Assembly: GCA_029465975.1 (NCBI GenBank) | Contig: CM055753.1 | Location: 10,234,816-10,298,815 of the forward strand | Origin: Dallia pectoralis | Taxonomy: Eukaryota; Chordata; Actinopteri; Esociformes; Umbridae | Length of the DNA stretch: 64,000 bases | Direction of reading: 5' to 3' | In this document: piece after piece, positions 1 through 22,241 of the stretch | How positions within the stretch are numbered: position 1 is the stretch's first letter | Layout: every line of letters starts with the position of its first letter | The notes under the pieces: generated by a model | What the model was told of the DNA's origin: nothing | The model's input: the letters and a program-made list of their open reading frames with translations, nothing else | The model's database searches: none | Translations under genes and position numbers: made by a program

Positions 1-1850
1 TTTTCACGTGAACCCGGGCGAGCTGCAGCCTCATTGCCGATCTCACCCTTCCCAACAGCCATGTGGGACAGCCCAGGAACAGCCGATTGCGCTTCCAGAC
101 TTCACAAGCGAGCGCAGGCTGGTGAGTTCCTGCAAGCTCAACAATGCGACTCAGAACAGACGGTCTGTCTCACTGGTGGTCGCCCGACAGGTGAGCGCAA
201 AAGACTGGCGGGCTGTTGTCTCTTAGGTTCCAGGGATGTGGTGGATGATAGTAAACCCACATATCTAAACAGGTTCTATAGTAGAGCCACTGTGTCGAGC
301 ATTCAGATAATGGCGGGATCATTAGCGCTGACAGTTAAATGACCAAAATACAGAATCATAACACAGGCTTCTGCTCAGCCAGCACACTGGGCCAAACCAC
401 CGGCCTATTCAAGAGCAAACAGAGAATTATAACAGCTGGTCTCACAGCTGAATGCGTTTTGCCGTATGGTCGGGCCTCTGGCGAGCGGGCGGCTTCCAAT
501 GGAAAATAGACGCAGTCGCCGTGTGGCAATGGTGAAGAAAATATCCTGCAACAGCATTAACGCACCACCGTCTACCAGGTCACCCCTGTAACTTGAAAGA
601 TATTATAACTGGCATTTAGTAACAACCCAGATACAGAGGTTACAGACTGAAACTTCAGAAGTCAGAGATGTAGGTGTACAATGGTAAAGCAGAAGCCATT
701 TAATCAGCGCAATATATATAATATCCACAATAATATCTTTAAGGCAATAAGAATGCATATAGCATGGCTGTTGTTGTTGATACATATGATATATATCGCC
801 AAGCTAAAATCCATAACTATTTATTGAGTTAATCTTCAAATCAGGAAATGACCATGAAAAAGGCGAATAAACTTTAAGAAACAGATTTTGTGCTACTCAG
901 ATTGGCTAGGTAGCGGTCACAAACATTTACTGGCATATCGCTGTTCAAAGTTTTAGACACTCTGTCCTTAGCGGCGTGGCGCCCTTGCCTTGTGGAAGGA
1001 GCAGTTTCACAGAGCAGCTCGCCTGGGCTCTCTGGCGGGTGATTCGACCTGCCGTCATCTCGCTGCAGCTGCTGGCATTGAAAGATCGAGTCATCCCAAG
1101 AGAGGTGATATGTTGTGCCAAAGAAATCAGTACTAAATGTGAACCTCAGAAGGCAGACTATTATGTTATTACACATGGAAAAACCCCGTGCACATACTGA
1201 CACACACAGACATCGACACCACACACAAACTGACAGACAGTACATTGAAATAGTTGCTGAGCCCAAAACACCGCTAATGTGTCACAGCCAAAATGGGATC
1301 CAGTGCTGTGCAAGCTGCCAAGGTATTTGAGAATATGCCTGAAAGTTCCGCCCAAAACAGCATCGATGCTAATATATTGCACTGCTTCTTCTCCAGTCTT
1401 CCCGAACAGGTGAGAAAATGAGATAATTATATATTTAGCAGAGATAACGGCCAAAAGATGACGGCCGGGTTCGTTATGTGTGGGCTCGTTAATACACACA
1501 CATATAAATACAATAATATTATTACATACATATTGATACACACACATAAATATTACATTACTAATATTGACACACATACTGAATACACACACAGTACTCC
1601 CAGCTCACAAAGCCTATTACCTCCTCTGCAGCCTGACAAGAACAGAAGCGCTCCCTGTCGCCCGTGCAGCGCTCTCTCTGCCTGTAATGCTTGCTAACCC
1701 CCCTGCCATTCCCGCCTGTTGTCAAGGCACATGTTGATATGCTCAAGCAACATACTCCCAATAAAACTTACTGACACATCAATTACAGTGTACACATAGG
1801 ACACAAATTAAGGACTCTGGCATCAGGACCCTTTCATTAAACCAAAGGAC
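1..1850 (+). pseudogene. Degraded inverted partial copy of the HEPACAM2-like gene (left copy)
   Basis: Read on the + strand, this stretch matches the reverse complement of about 4.8-6.87 kb. Recognisable parts, in order, are the third Ig exon (1-190, with its downstream donor context), intron sequence, the transmembrane exon (about 965-1115), the small tail exon (about 1385-1410) and the next tail exon (about 1630-1675). Each coding part carries substitutions and small insertions or deletions that destroy the frame: conserved residues of the Ig exon appear only in short pieces, and the membrane exon no longer encodes a continuous hydrophobic helix. The copy starts inside the gene at the window edge, so more may lie to the left. 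It is either a genuine decayed inverted duplication or a noisy assembly repeat of the intact locus. Confidence 0.8.
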
Positions 1851-3683
1851 ACAGCCAGCAAGCATTTGTCCGAGTCATGAATCTAAATTGAGATCTGTGT
1901 CTCTCTCTCTCAGTCAAACACACACACACACACAAACACACACACCCTCTCTCTCTCGCAGACTATTCGTGACTAGAAATCAACAGGAGCAGGTGGAAGG
2001 CACAGTGCCACACAGTGAACCCTCCATCTGTCTATCCAGTTCCCCTGCCAGACCAGTCCAGTATCACAACTAAATAGAGATGCATTCACCAACCGGCATG
2101 AAGGACAACCTTTGATAACCGCTCCCTGCGCATCTAAATAAAGCTGCATTCACCTCCGAAATGACCAGTAACTGTTCACAAAGAGTCCCTGGAGACACAT
2201 CTCAGTTTCCCTCAAGAGTTGGTCATTTTAAGAAATTCTGGGAGGCAATGCAGAGAACATTTCCTATAAGTTAAGGATAAGAAGAAGCTTTTCTCTCTTA
2301 GCCTATTTATTCTCTTATAAATCTTTATTGAAGTACAAAATGGACATCAGTAATGCAAACTGTACAATACTCTGTAGACTGACAAACGGAACGTTCATTT
2401 CACACTTCACTGGAGCGTTTTTGACAAATGCTAACGTTAGATAAAATACTATTTTGCGAAAAAGACTATCAGCTGTTGAAATGGGATGGCATAGGAGTGT
2501 AACTTAACTTAAATAAATCTAAAATACTGTGCAAAAAAATAAAATGAAACAATAGCAGTGCACTGTTGTAGAGCATTCACCTGTTTTGAACTAGCGTTAA
2601 AACATATCGACCAGACGTTTATTTCACATGCAATGTGATCATTAATTCATCCGAATATGCTTGCGCCCTTTCAGAAGCCTAAAAAAAGCCCATTGAATAT
2701 AAATAAAATGGAAAAAATAAAGCAATATTTAAGACATGTCAATACCAAAACTTGGACTTTAAATAAATCTTTCAAAATGATACGCTGCCTTTTCCTCTGC
2801 TATAAACTAAAGACTCACAAAATGTAAAATAAAATTAAAATAAAAAAATACCCAAAATACCAAAATTCAACATCATCTGGAGCAATAAACGATACAGGAG
2901 AGTGGGAGAAGCTGGGGTGTGGGGGGAGATGGAAAGCAGGTAGATAAGCTGGTAGTTTGTAGGGGGGGGTTAGGTTATGGGATAGTGGGGAATAATTAGT
3001 GATAGGGTGGGGTACGGGTGACTGTGAGGGAGTCGGGGTGGCTGAATTCTCTTTGATTGTACGTACATTTGTCTGGGATTTACCTACTGTTTTGGTTATC
3101 TACTTAGTTGTCATTTTTATTTGCTTTTTCCAATTAATGTTTGGAAAAGAAGCCACCGACTTCACTTTCTGCAGCTTACCTCGGTACCGACTTCTTTTCT
3201 TCTTAATGTCCATGCGGTTCGACTCAGTGGACTCTTGGGAACTGGCGTGGGTCGTTGGTTTGGCATTTTGTCCAAGTCCAAGCTTATTATGGCTGCTACT
3301 TAGTTATGTTTATTTACTCTTTCCCAGTTAATGTTGGGAAAAGACACCAATAACTTGCTTTTAAGGGAATGTATCCTATATCCTGTTGTTTCTGATTAAA
3401 ACCTTGAAAAAAACAAAATTAGAACCGCAGCACTTTCGATCGTCCGACAAAAAGGTTCTCTCTCAGATACGGATTAAAAATCATATATCGTGAGATTCAT
3501 TATAACTGTAAATGTTATTCACACATCAAAGCTCTTTGGCTTAATTCATTGACGAACAATGTCCACGGGATTTCGGAGAAGTGCTCAGCACTTTGGTGAA
3601 GGTGCGTGTTCGTGGGGTAGAGCGATGCATTTAAAACCCGGATCCATTTCGGGGGGGGGGGTCTCTAGTACCCAGACGGCTGA
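1851..3683. other. 3' flank and probable 3' UTR of the HEPACAM2-like gene
   Basis: No coding exon is visible. The minus-strand HEPACAM2-like gene ends at 3684, and a good polyadenylation hexamer for it lies at 2324-2329, so 2310-3683 is its likely 3' UTR. The stretch is AT-rich, with a CA-rich patch near 1916-1945. There is also an imperfect direct repeat of about 40 bases (3116-3157 and 3309-3349) containing a 'ttaatgtt.ggaaaaga' core. Confidence 0.45.
2324..2329 (-). promoter_or_regulatory. Candidate polyadenylation signal, HEPACAM2-like gene
   Basis: AATAAA on the minus strand, about 1.35 kb downstream of the stop codon at 3684. A second A/T-rich AATAAA-like element lies close by on the same strand. 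The hexamer is seen; its use is inferred. Confidence 0.4.
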
Positions 3684-13283
<9,600 letters not shown>

Positions 13284-13490
13284 TAGTGCATCCTATATCC
13301 TCAGTGAAGTTGTCTGCTCTGGCCTAAGACTGTGACCGCAAGGGGAAGAGCCGGGAGGGAGGTGGGGGGAGGCAGGCGGACTGAACTGGTAGTATCAACA
13401 TTTGCCAGGGAAATAAGAGGAGCCAGCCACCAGCCAGGCCACTCCCACAACAGCAGTGGAAGAGAAAGAAGATACACCTAGTAGACAGAC

Positions 13491-14559
13491 CAGTAGGCAT
13501 GGGAACAGTAGACATAGGAACAGTAGACATAGGAACAGTAGACATAGGAACAGTAGACATGGGAACAGTAGGCATGGGAACAGTAGACATGGGAACAGTA
13601 GACATGGGAACAGTAGGCATGGGAACAGTAGGCATGGGAACAGTAGACATGGGAACAGTAGACATGGGAACAGTAGGCATGGGAACAGTAGACATGGGAA
13701 CAGTAGGCATGGGAACAGTAGACATGGGAACAGTAGACATGGGAACAGTAGGCATGGGAACAGTAGGCATAGGAACAGTAGGCATGGGAACAGTAGACAT
13801 GGGATCAGTAGACATGGGAACAGTAGACATAGGAACAGTAGGCATGGGAACAGTAGGCATAGGAACAGTAGGCATAGGAACAGTAGGCATGGGAACAGTA
13901 GACATGGGAACAGTAGACATGGGAACAGTAGACATGGGAACAGTAGGCATGGGAACAGTAGACATGGGAACAGTAGGCATGGGAACAGTAGACATGGGAA
14001 CAGTAGACATGGGAACAGTAGGCATGGGAACAGTAGGCATAGGAACAGTAGGCATGGGAACAGTAGACATGGGAACAGTAGACATGGGAACAGTAGACAT
14101 GGGAACAGTAGACATGGGAACAGTAGACATAGGAACAGTAGACATGGGAACAGTAGGCATGGGAACAGTAGGCGAAGGAACAGTAGGCATGGGAACAGTA
14201 GACATGGGAACAGTAGGCATGGGAACAGTAGACATGGGAACAGTAGACATGGGAACAGTAGACATGGGAACAGTAGACATGGGAACAGTAGACATGGGAA
14301 CAGTAGACATGGGAACAGTAGGCATGGGAACAGTAGACATGGGAACAGTAGGCATGGGAACAGTAGACATGGGAACAGTAGACATGGGAACAGTAGGCAT
14401 GGGAACAGTAGGCATAGGAACAGTAGGCATGGGAACAGTAGACATGGGATCAGTAGACATGGGAACAGTAGACATGGGAACAGTAGACATGGGAACAGTA
14501 GGCATGGGAACAGTAGGCATGGGAACAGTAGACATGGGAACAGTAGGCATGGGAACAGC
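13491..14559. repeat. 15-bp minisatellite (about 71 units) just upstream of the HEPACAM2-like start codon
   Basis: Period 15, unit gggaacagtagacat with a few variants (gacat/ggcat, ggg/agg, rare gggatc and ggcgaa). The order of variants shows higher-order structure: an eight-unit pattern containing the rare gggatc unit occurs near 13711-13830 and again near 14356-14475, about 43 units apart. The array begins roughly 210 bp upstream of the initiator ATG at 13283, in the promoter/5' UTR region. Long open frames on both strands are a by-product of a period divisible by three. Confidence 0.97.
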
Positions 14560-14936
14560 ATCCCTACCGATGTCAGCAGGCCTAGTGGGTAAATAAAATA
14601 CATCCCATTTTCATCTCGTCCAGCCAGAGCAGCGTGAACTGTTGTAGATCAGACCTGTGAATAGAGCTGCTGAATCTGGCTAGCAAGGAAGAAACATTAG
14701 CATGTGTCCAGACGGAGTCTGGGAAACAGGAGAGATGGGAGTGTGGTGAAATAGAGAAGGTGATGGTGGAGGATGTCATTTACCATTGTAAAGACATGTC
14801 ACCGTAGGCCAACAAATGATCAGAAGGCATGTAGCCAGCAGGCACAGAGTGTCATAAACCGCCTGCTGGACTGTCACACTTCTGCATTCCCAAATATCAA
14901 AGGAGAGAGACCCCTATGCCACTACTTACATGCCTC
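14560..14936. other. Non-repeated spacer between inverted arms
   Basis: About 375 bases between the 15-bp array and its degraded reverse-complement copy. I saw no convincing internal symmetry and no gene. This is the turning point of the right-hand inverted structure. Confidence 0.55.
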
Positions 14937-15559
14937 TATTCCCATGTCTACTGTTCCCAGCATCTACTGTTCCACATGCTACTGTTCCCCATGTCTACTG
15001 TTCCCATGCCTACTGTTCCCATGTCATTCCCTCGCCCCATGCCTCTGTTCACATGCCTACTGTTCTAACCTACTGTTCCTTTCTATTCTGTGTCTGCATT
15101 CCCATGTCTGCTGATCCCATGTCTACTGTTCCCATGCCTGTTCTATGCCCTACTACATGCCTACTGTTCCCATGTCTACTGTTCCCATATTTCCACCACC
15201 CATGCCTACTGTTCACATGTCTACTGTTCCATGCCTACTGTTCCCATGTCTACTGTTCCCATGTCTACTGTTCCCATACCACCTACTGTTCCCATGCCTA
15301 CTGTTCCCATGTCTACCATTTCCCATGTCTCCTGTTCCCATGCCTACTGTTCCCATATCTCTGTTTATATCTATATTCCCATGCCTACTATTCCCCTGTT
15401 CCTATACCCTGTTCCTAACTACTGCTGTCTGTCTACTAGTGTATCTTCTTTTCTCTTCACTGCGGCTGTGAGTAGTGTGTGGCTCACCACGGCAGAATGT
15501 TGTTACTACAGTTCAGTCCGCCTGCCTCCCACCGGCTTTCTTCAACGATGCAGTCTTAG

Positions 15560-18500
15560 GCAGAGCAGGCAACTTCACTGAGAATATAGAGATGGGCCTG
15601 ACATTGCACAGTGTTTCTACACGGCACTCTTCACATGTCGGAAGCAAGCCACTGTTAGCGTTTACCATAACTATGATACTGTGTTTGAGACAAAGGGCTA
15701 GGCACTGAAATCTGTTGACATGGACGGCATGGTGGCGCCGTAAATCTCAGCGCAGGCTGACAGCACTGCTTAGATGCGGCAGACTCGAGGCTTCGTGTCG
15801 GGGCACTAATTTTTTGTGGCTGACTCTGTCATGGACAGCGACAGCTCGCCCAGTGTTCGATATTGTATAGGAGCATTATGTTGACACTGTGATAGTGATA
15901 ATGTAGCTGCAGGCTCTGCAGCAGGGTCTTCTGGTCTTATTATGTTTATATAAACATCTAAACTAAACGTATTACATTTGTAGGATAAAAAATGTACCAC
16001 AAACACACATTCCTTTGAGTTACTACATATATACGTTTTTAACTTGTATGGCTATCAAACAAACGTCCTATGCACTGTTCTTTATAATTTAGACAGAAGC
16101 AAGAAGGAAAACGTGCAACTGAATATTTCATCAATCCGGCCTTGGTAGTGTTTAGTCAGAGCGCGCCTAACCAGTTATATTGGACAAACATCGGTGCCAA
16201 CTTTTCTATCACACAAACCTGTTTATTTCATCAGTTCTACAGCAAGCAGTTCACCTGCAACTAGAACTGGTTAAATAGTTCTGGGCTGTCTCCCTCGAAT
16301 GAGGCTGGAACCCAGCCAGTCTCACATGACTGTCATGTCATACAACACAACGTCCCTGGAAAATGTGTTAGCCTGGGTGTTTCAGATGTTCTGCAGGCTT
16401 TTATTCGGGTCCCAAACTGGAACGTCGCCAGAAAAGTATGTCTACGAGCGAATGGCGGTGAAGATGTGTGCAGGTGCGTGTGTGTATGACAACTGTAACC
16501 GTTTGGGCGCCCATGTTACCTGCTGAATGAAAAACCTTTTTAAGAAACCCACTGTGATAAAATGAATTGACGACAGTGATGGCTCCCATGCACTGTTCTT
16601 AGCACCCCTTAATGACTACACATCAGCACCGGAGCCACGCCACAGCGCCTTCCCAGGCATTACCCCCGGCACACACACACACACACACTCTACTGATGGA
16701 CTACTGCCGGCTGTTTGTATTGTTTGCAACACGCCAACACATGTCTGTGTGATGATCAGCTGTGTGATCATGTTCGAGCAACTGCAAGATGAGTGCATGT
16801 CAGAAAGTGATGTCGTGTGAAGGGCAGAGGAGGGTTTGGGGAGGGTGCGTTCACACCTGGCAATACACCTGCCTGCCCTGCTGCCTGCCTGTGACCGACA
16901 CACTGCACTGCGCTCCCCAACCTGACCCCGCTGACACCCGAGATCCCAAACATCTGATGGAACAATTTTAGTGATAACATAACATCCAATGACAGTGTGC
17001 TATAATGAAGTACACAGAAGATCGATAAACTCATCCGTTCAAGTGTCGCGGCCAGCATAAGCTATTGAGCATTGTAATGGCGACAAGCTAAATATGTGTC
17101 GTTAAACACGATGGAACTAAACGTCAGCTATAAGAAAAGAGTCGGAAGCACTAAGGCTCGCATTTACCAGTATAAATATAGTTAGTGAATAACAACATGA
17201 CAGTTGAACATGCGTGTGTGGCCTTGCTTATTCTGCTATCTCATGCATGGCGTCTTGGCATCTTGGCAGAGATCTGTATGATCAAAGCAAACCAGGAAAA
17301 TGCTACATAAGCAGATCTCCCTGGCATGCCTGAACTACAGTCAGCTTCCTGTCTACTGCTATTCTATGTTCAGCGCTATCGCAATATACCCAGGCCATCC
17401 GGACACAAGCTTGCAGGCTGTGTGCCTTCTGGGAGTAGAGAGAGCATCTCAGAAACATCTAGGGATGATGCATGCCTCTGAAACGACCCAGGGGACAGCA
17501 CAGCGAATCAGGGTGCTGAGTTTCATGGTGTTCGACATCGAGTGGGTGCTGATGGGTAAGTCTGATCCATGTGAATCAGATCAGATGGAAGCTGCTAATG
17601 TCTTGCTGTAGATCCACAGAGTTTTCAGGGTCTGGTAGAGTGCGCACCTGTGTCGTGTCTACGGCGACGACAACAGCATGTTGGCGCAGCTGATTCATAC
17701 TGTGGAAGCTCATTGCTGCTGGAGCAAATATTGATTAATTGACAAACTGGAAAACTTTCGGCATGAATGTGCCATGTGTATTTAATATATTTATTTTTTA
17801 TATATGTATTTCTTCCACCCACCGCCTCGTCAGGGGCTCGAGATCTGCAACTCCACCGCCCGAGCTGCAAGCAGGAGTCCTAGATCTCTCCATGGTGACC
17901 CAATACGCTTGGAAAGGGCGGAAAATTCAGGAGCGGCTATTCCCCCGGCGGCGCAAAAGCTCACAGTGGCTTTGGCCGTCCACAACATAACCAGGTGTGG
18001 AAATCGATAATTTACAGGTTCCGCTTCTCCTTCCGGAGCCCAGATGTCCTGCTGATCCCAGGCTGGGCAGCGGCAGAGGGAGGCCAGGCTGTCCATCCAG
18101 TTCCTGAACAAGAGACCCCCTACACCGCAGGAGGGCGACAGTCACCGAGCCGTGGATGTGAAGTTGGCTGAGCGCGGCCTCTGGAGGCTGCCTGTTCATT
18201 TATTGACTAGCTGGCTGCTTATTAACTTCACTCTGGCATCTACAGCAGATTGTTTTTCTACCTGGCTCAACCAGCAACCAGACTGCTTTCATGTATTGGA
18301 TAAATCAAGTTCCTGAGTATTCAACACAGGCACCCATGCAATTATAAATATCACTTTCTGTTCCCTGTCATTACTTCATGCACTTCTCAGTTCAGTCATC
18401 ATTACTTATACTCGTTCAGTCATCATTTCATGCTCTGTTCAGTCATCATTACTTCATGCACTACTGTAGTTGTCATCATTATACGCAACTGCATTTAATT

Positions 18501-19462
18501 ACATGCATACACTGTTCACATTACTTCATACACAACTCTGCTCCTGTCATCATTGCAGACCTTTCAGTGCCTGTGTCCACCCCTGTGGTGAGAAGAACCC
18601 GTCTTCCACCGTCGTCGAGGACAAGAGAACGTAACCTGGACCTGCTCGGTGAGGAAGCGGCACCAGAGTCGATACCAGTAGCTGCGAAACGACGTGCACG
18701 TGGACGCCAGCGATCGTCATCGGTTCTCCCAGGACAACTCGGTTCTGGCCAGATAAGCCCGGTGAGGGAAGGAGGACATCGGCCAGTACCACTGCCTGGC
18801 CGGGAACCACATCAGCCGGGAGCAGGAGTCTTACAAAGGACCTCAGTGTCTTCTGTAGTGGGCATGTCTAGAACAACGCTTCACTGTTGGCCCGCCAGAG
18901 GACAGACAGACAGCCCCGTTGCCGGGCCGATTGGGTTAGTTACAGGAGAATATAAGTGAATTGAGCTGGCTGTCTAAAAGCCTGTCATATACGGCAAATG
19001 TTAAGAGGGACTAAAGATGTCTGTCACTTTTGGACCGTTCTTCTAGGCCCTTTATATCTCACAGTGTTTAGGGTAAGTGTGCCTATTTCTTCTGACAGAT
19101 GTTTTTAATAATATTATCCTTTGAATTTTTATTAGGCTGTTCAAAGTATCGACGGTGGCCAAATATTGAACGACAGCCGCACAATTGGTTTGACATTGTT
19201 CATGAATGCTAACTAGGAATGCTAACATTCTCAAGGCATATATAAAAGGCATATGTGGTTAATACATTTATTTAGGCCTTAATTATAACATGATATTATC
19301 TTGGGTGAAATGAGTCACTATATGGAACAAGAGATGTAAAAAATATGATAATGACTGAAATATCTTATGTACTTAGACCTATATATTCAGACCTAAGTAT
19401 TCAGACCTAAGTATTCAGACTCAAGACTTCAAATTCAAGTTGCTGAACAGGCTAACATGTAG

Positions 19463-19494
<32 letters not shown>

Positions 19495-21440
19495 ATATGT
19501 AATCATAAAGTAAGAGCTCAGGGCAAAAACTTATTAACCCTACTCTTCCATGTAAGTGTAAGGACTAACATTGGCTCTGGCCCCTATGATAAACCTGTCT
19601 ATGTAAATACAGAACACAGGAGTTCCTTGATTCTGGCAGAAAGTGAGCGCAGATTGTAAGTCCACGTCTGACAGGAACCACTGTTCACAGGCAACACTAT
19701 CAAGCCGCCTTCAGTATCTGCACCCACGCACTGTTGTGTTAGGCGTTCATGTTAGCCGCGTTGAAGGATAGGCATGGTGACATATGGCTGCGTTAGCCTG
19801 TTGCTGGCAAATACATCTAGACCAGCGGGCACACGTGTGGATTCCAGCTGGGAGCACCTATGTGCGTTCTGAATCTGGCAGTAGTGGCGTGGGTAACGGC
19901 TAACCATGTGACTTATGGCCTAACAGCTATGTAATTTTAGGTAGGCATTGCACCATTGTGAAGTCTCAGTGGCCTGAGACTATGGGTAATTTATTTGCGT
20001 ACTATAACTTTGTAGTTGGAAGATGAACACGAGTGATAACATTACCCCATAATATCACAGCATCAGGCTCTGCTGTAGATAGCTACAACATGAAATCACA
20101 GCATCACCTGTTATTTCAGATTAGCCCCACAACCTCCCATGTACAGCATCACCTCTCTGTTGACCTATTAAGCTATCCCATAATATCTCTTTGTGCTCAG
20201 ATAGCTATTTTTCCATGTATCACGGCATCTCTTCTCTGTTGACCACTCAGATATTCTCCCAGCAGCATCACCTGCTGTCTCAGATTGGCTACAACTTCCC
20301 ATAATATCACAGCATCAGGTCTCTGCTGACCTACAACACCATAGTATCACAGCATCACCTCTCTGCCAGATGGCTTACCCAGCAATATCACAGCATCACC
20401 TCTGCTGATACTCAGATAGCTGGCTCCATGTCACCCAGCACCTCTGCCTCCCATATGTACAGCATCACCTCTTTTATTCTCAGAGCTTCTAACTCCATGT
20501 GGTATCACAGCATCACTCTCTGCCTGTACTCAGATGGCCTAACCTCCCATGTGCACAGCATCACCTCTCTGTTATTCTCAGATAGCCCGTAATATCACAG
20601 CATCACCTCTCTGTTATTCTCAGTAACTACAACACTCCATGGTATCATATTTCTCTGCTGATACTCGAAGTAGCCCCTACAGCTTCCCATAGAAGGCCTG
20701 GCATCACCTCTCTGTTGACTGCTCCAGCTACAACCATGGCTATCACAGCATCACCTGCTATTCTCAGATAGCCCCTACAACTCCCATGAAATATGCAGCA
20801 TCACTCTGCTATTCTCAGATAGCCCCATAATATCACAGCATCACTGCTCTCTGCTGACCTTCAGATGGCTACAACTTCCCATGTCACGGCATCACCTCTG
20901 CTGACTGCTCAGTGGCTACCCCAGCCTCATAGTATGCAGCATCCTCTCTGTTATTCTCAGATGGCTACAACCTCCCATGTGTGTCATCTCTCTGCTGTAG
21001 CCCCTCCCCCTCCCATCGAATCTGGCATCACCTCTCAAGATGGCTACAACTCTCCCATAGTATCACAGCATCAGATCTCTGCTATTCTCAGATCAAGCTA
21101 CAACTCCCATGCCTCACAGCATCACCTCTCTGCTAACCTCCCAAGATCACAGCATCACCTGTTGTCTCAGACCAAGCTTCCCAACCTGGCAGTGGTGACC
21201 ACGGCACTCACGCGGCCGATTTCCGCCGGGCGGCTGGCGTGTTGCTCCACTGTCAGGCCGACTCCAGCCCTCCCAACAGCTTCGTAATGTCTCAAGAGCA
21301 GGAGGTGCAACTGCCAGGTGATCGCCGTCGGTTCAAGCCTCACGTCTACAAACTGAGCGCAGCGAGAGAAGTGTGTGGGATGACAACGTGACAGAAGCCC
21401 AGTTCGCTATGGTGGTAAGCCGAGCTGAGACAGGCTGGCT
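15560..21440 (+). pseudogene. Degraded inverted copy of the HEPACAM2-like gene (right copy)
   Basis: Exon remnants on the + strand are the signal-peptide exon (about 15590-15650, with an internal deletion), Ig domain 1 (about 17820-18170), Ig domain 2 (about 18560-18850) and Ig domain 3 (about 21195-21440). All carry frameshifts. In the Ig-2 remnant the W, Y and C landmark codons survive only in different frames. Membrane and tail exons would lie in or beyond the gap. The pattern is scattered one- to ten-base deletions plus substitutions in exon and intron alike, with no sign of coding constraint. Confidence 0.8.
20030..21180. repeat. Degraded copy of the 54-bp minisatellite
   Basis: Irregular repeats of 'atcacagcatcacctctctg...ttctcagat', in reverse orientation to the intact array at 6907-8310. 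Unit length ranges from about 25 to 54 because of many small deletions. The intact array is very homogeneous, so the decay is confined to this copy. Confidence 0.9.
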
Positions 21441-21741
21441 GGCACTGGCCGGGCTGCTGCCTAGGGTTGAGGGAAAGTGGGCCAGACAGGCTGGCCTTAC
21501 ATATACAAACTGCAGGTTCTATAGTAGGAGCCACTAGGTCGGCTGTTACTGCGAAGCGGTTTGGATTGACAGACAAACCAGGCAAGGCACCCAGCTGGTG
21601 GGTGCCTTGTTTCTTCCGGTGGCATTCATCGTAAAAGTCCGCGGCTCATGTCTTCAGAGTAAACGAAAGGAGCCTGATGCGACAAATCTGATTTTATAGC
21701 GAGAATTTGAGTGGGTATTTCGGTCTGCGAATGAAGGCAGG

Positions 21742-22241
21742 NNNNNNNNNNNNNNNNNNNNNNNNNNNNNNNNNNNNNNNNNNNNNNNNNNNNNNNNNNN
21801 NNNNNNNNNNNNNNNNNNNNNNNNNNNNNNNNNNNNNNNNNNNNNNNNNNNNNNNNNNNNNNNNNNNNNNNNNNNNNNNNNNNNNNNNNNNNNNNNNNNN
21901 NNNNNNNNNNNNNNNNNNNNNNNNNNNNNNNNNNNNNNNNNNNNNNNNNNNNNNNNNNNNNNNNNNNNNNNNNNNNNNNNNNNNNNNNNNNNNNNNNNNN
22001 NNNNNNNNNNNNNNNNNNNNNNNNNNNNNNNNNNNNNNNNNNNNNNNNNNNNNNNNNNNNNNNNNNNNNNNNNNNNNNNNNNNNNNNNNNNNNNNNNNNN
22101 NNNNNNNNNNNNNNNNNNNNNNNNNNNNNNNNNNNNNNNNNNNNNNNNNNNNNNNNNNNNNNNNNNNNNNNNNNNNNNNNNNNNNNNNNNNNNNNNNNNN
22201 NNNNNNNNNNNNNNNNNNNNNNNNNNNNNNNNNNNNNNNNN
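21742..22241. other. Assembly gap (500 N)
   Basis: Exactly 500 undetermined bases, a typical placeholder length, directly after the degraded inverted copy. The true distance across it is unknown. Open frames reported through it have no meaning. Confidence 0.99.

Larger units (their letters stand above)
14937..21660. repeat. Right arm of a large inverted repeat (partner about 6.34-14.56 kb)
   Basis: Read forwards, this arm follows the reverse complement of 14.56 kb down to about 6.34 kb in the same order. It has the 15-bp array (14.94-15.41), signal-peptide exon region, intron 1, Ig exons 1 and 2, intron 3 with its AT tract (19.46-19.50), the 54-bp array (about 20.03-21.18) and Ig exon 3. Agreement varies strongly: long stretches near 19.0-19.6 kb are nearly identical, while other parts have frequent small deletions. 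The arm is shorter than its partner (6.7 against 8.2 kb) and stops near the N gap. It may be a real duplication or an uncorrected long-read fold-back. Confidence 0.88.

Noticed and set aside
13324..14603. Open frames of 365-408 codons on both strands
   Set aside because: They are translations of the 15-bp minisatellite; a period divisible by three without stops keeps several frames open. No gene-like composition.
18378..18959. 193-codon + strand frame
   Set aside because: Chance frame over the degraded Ig-2 exon copy and intron; it does not follow the Ig reading frame throughout.
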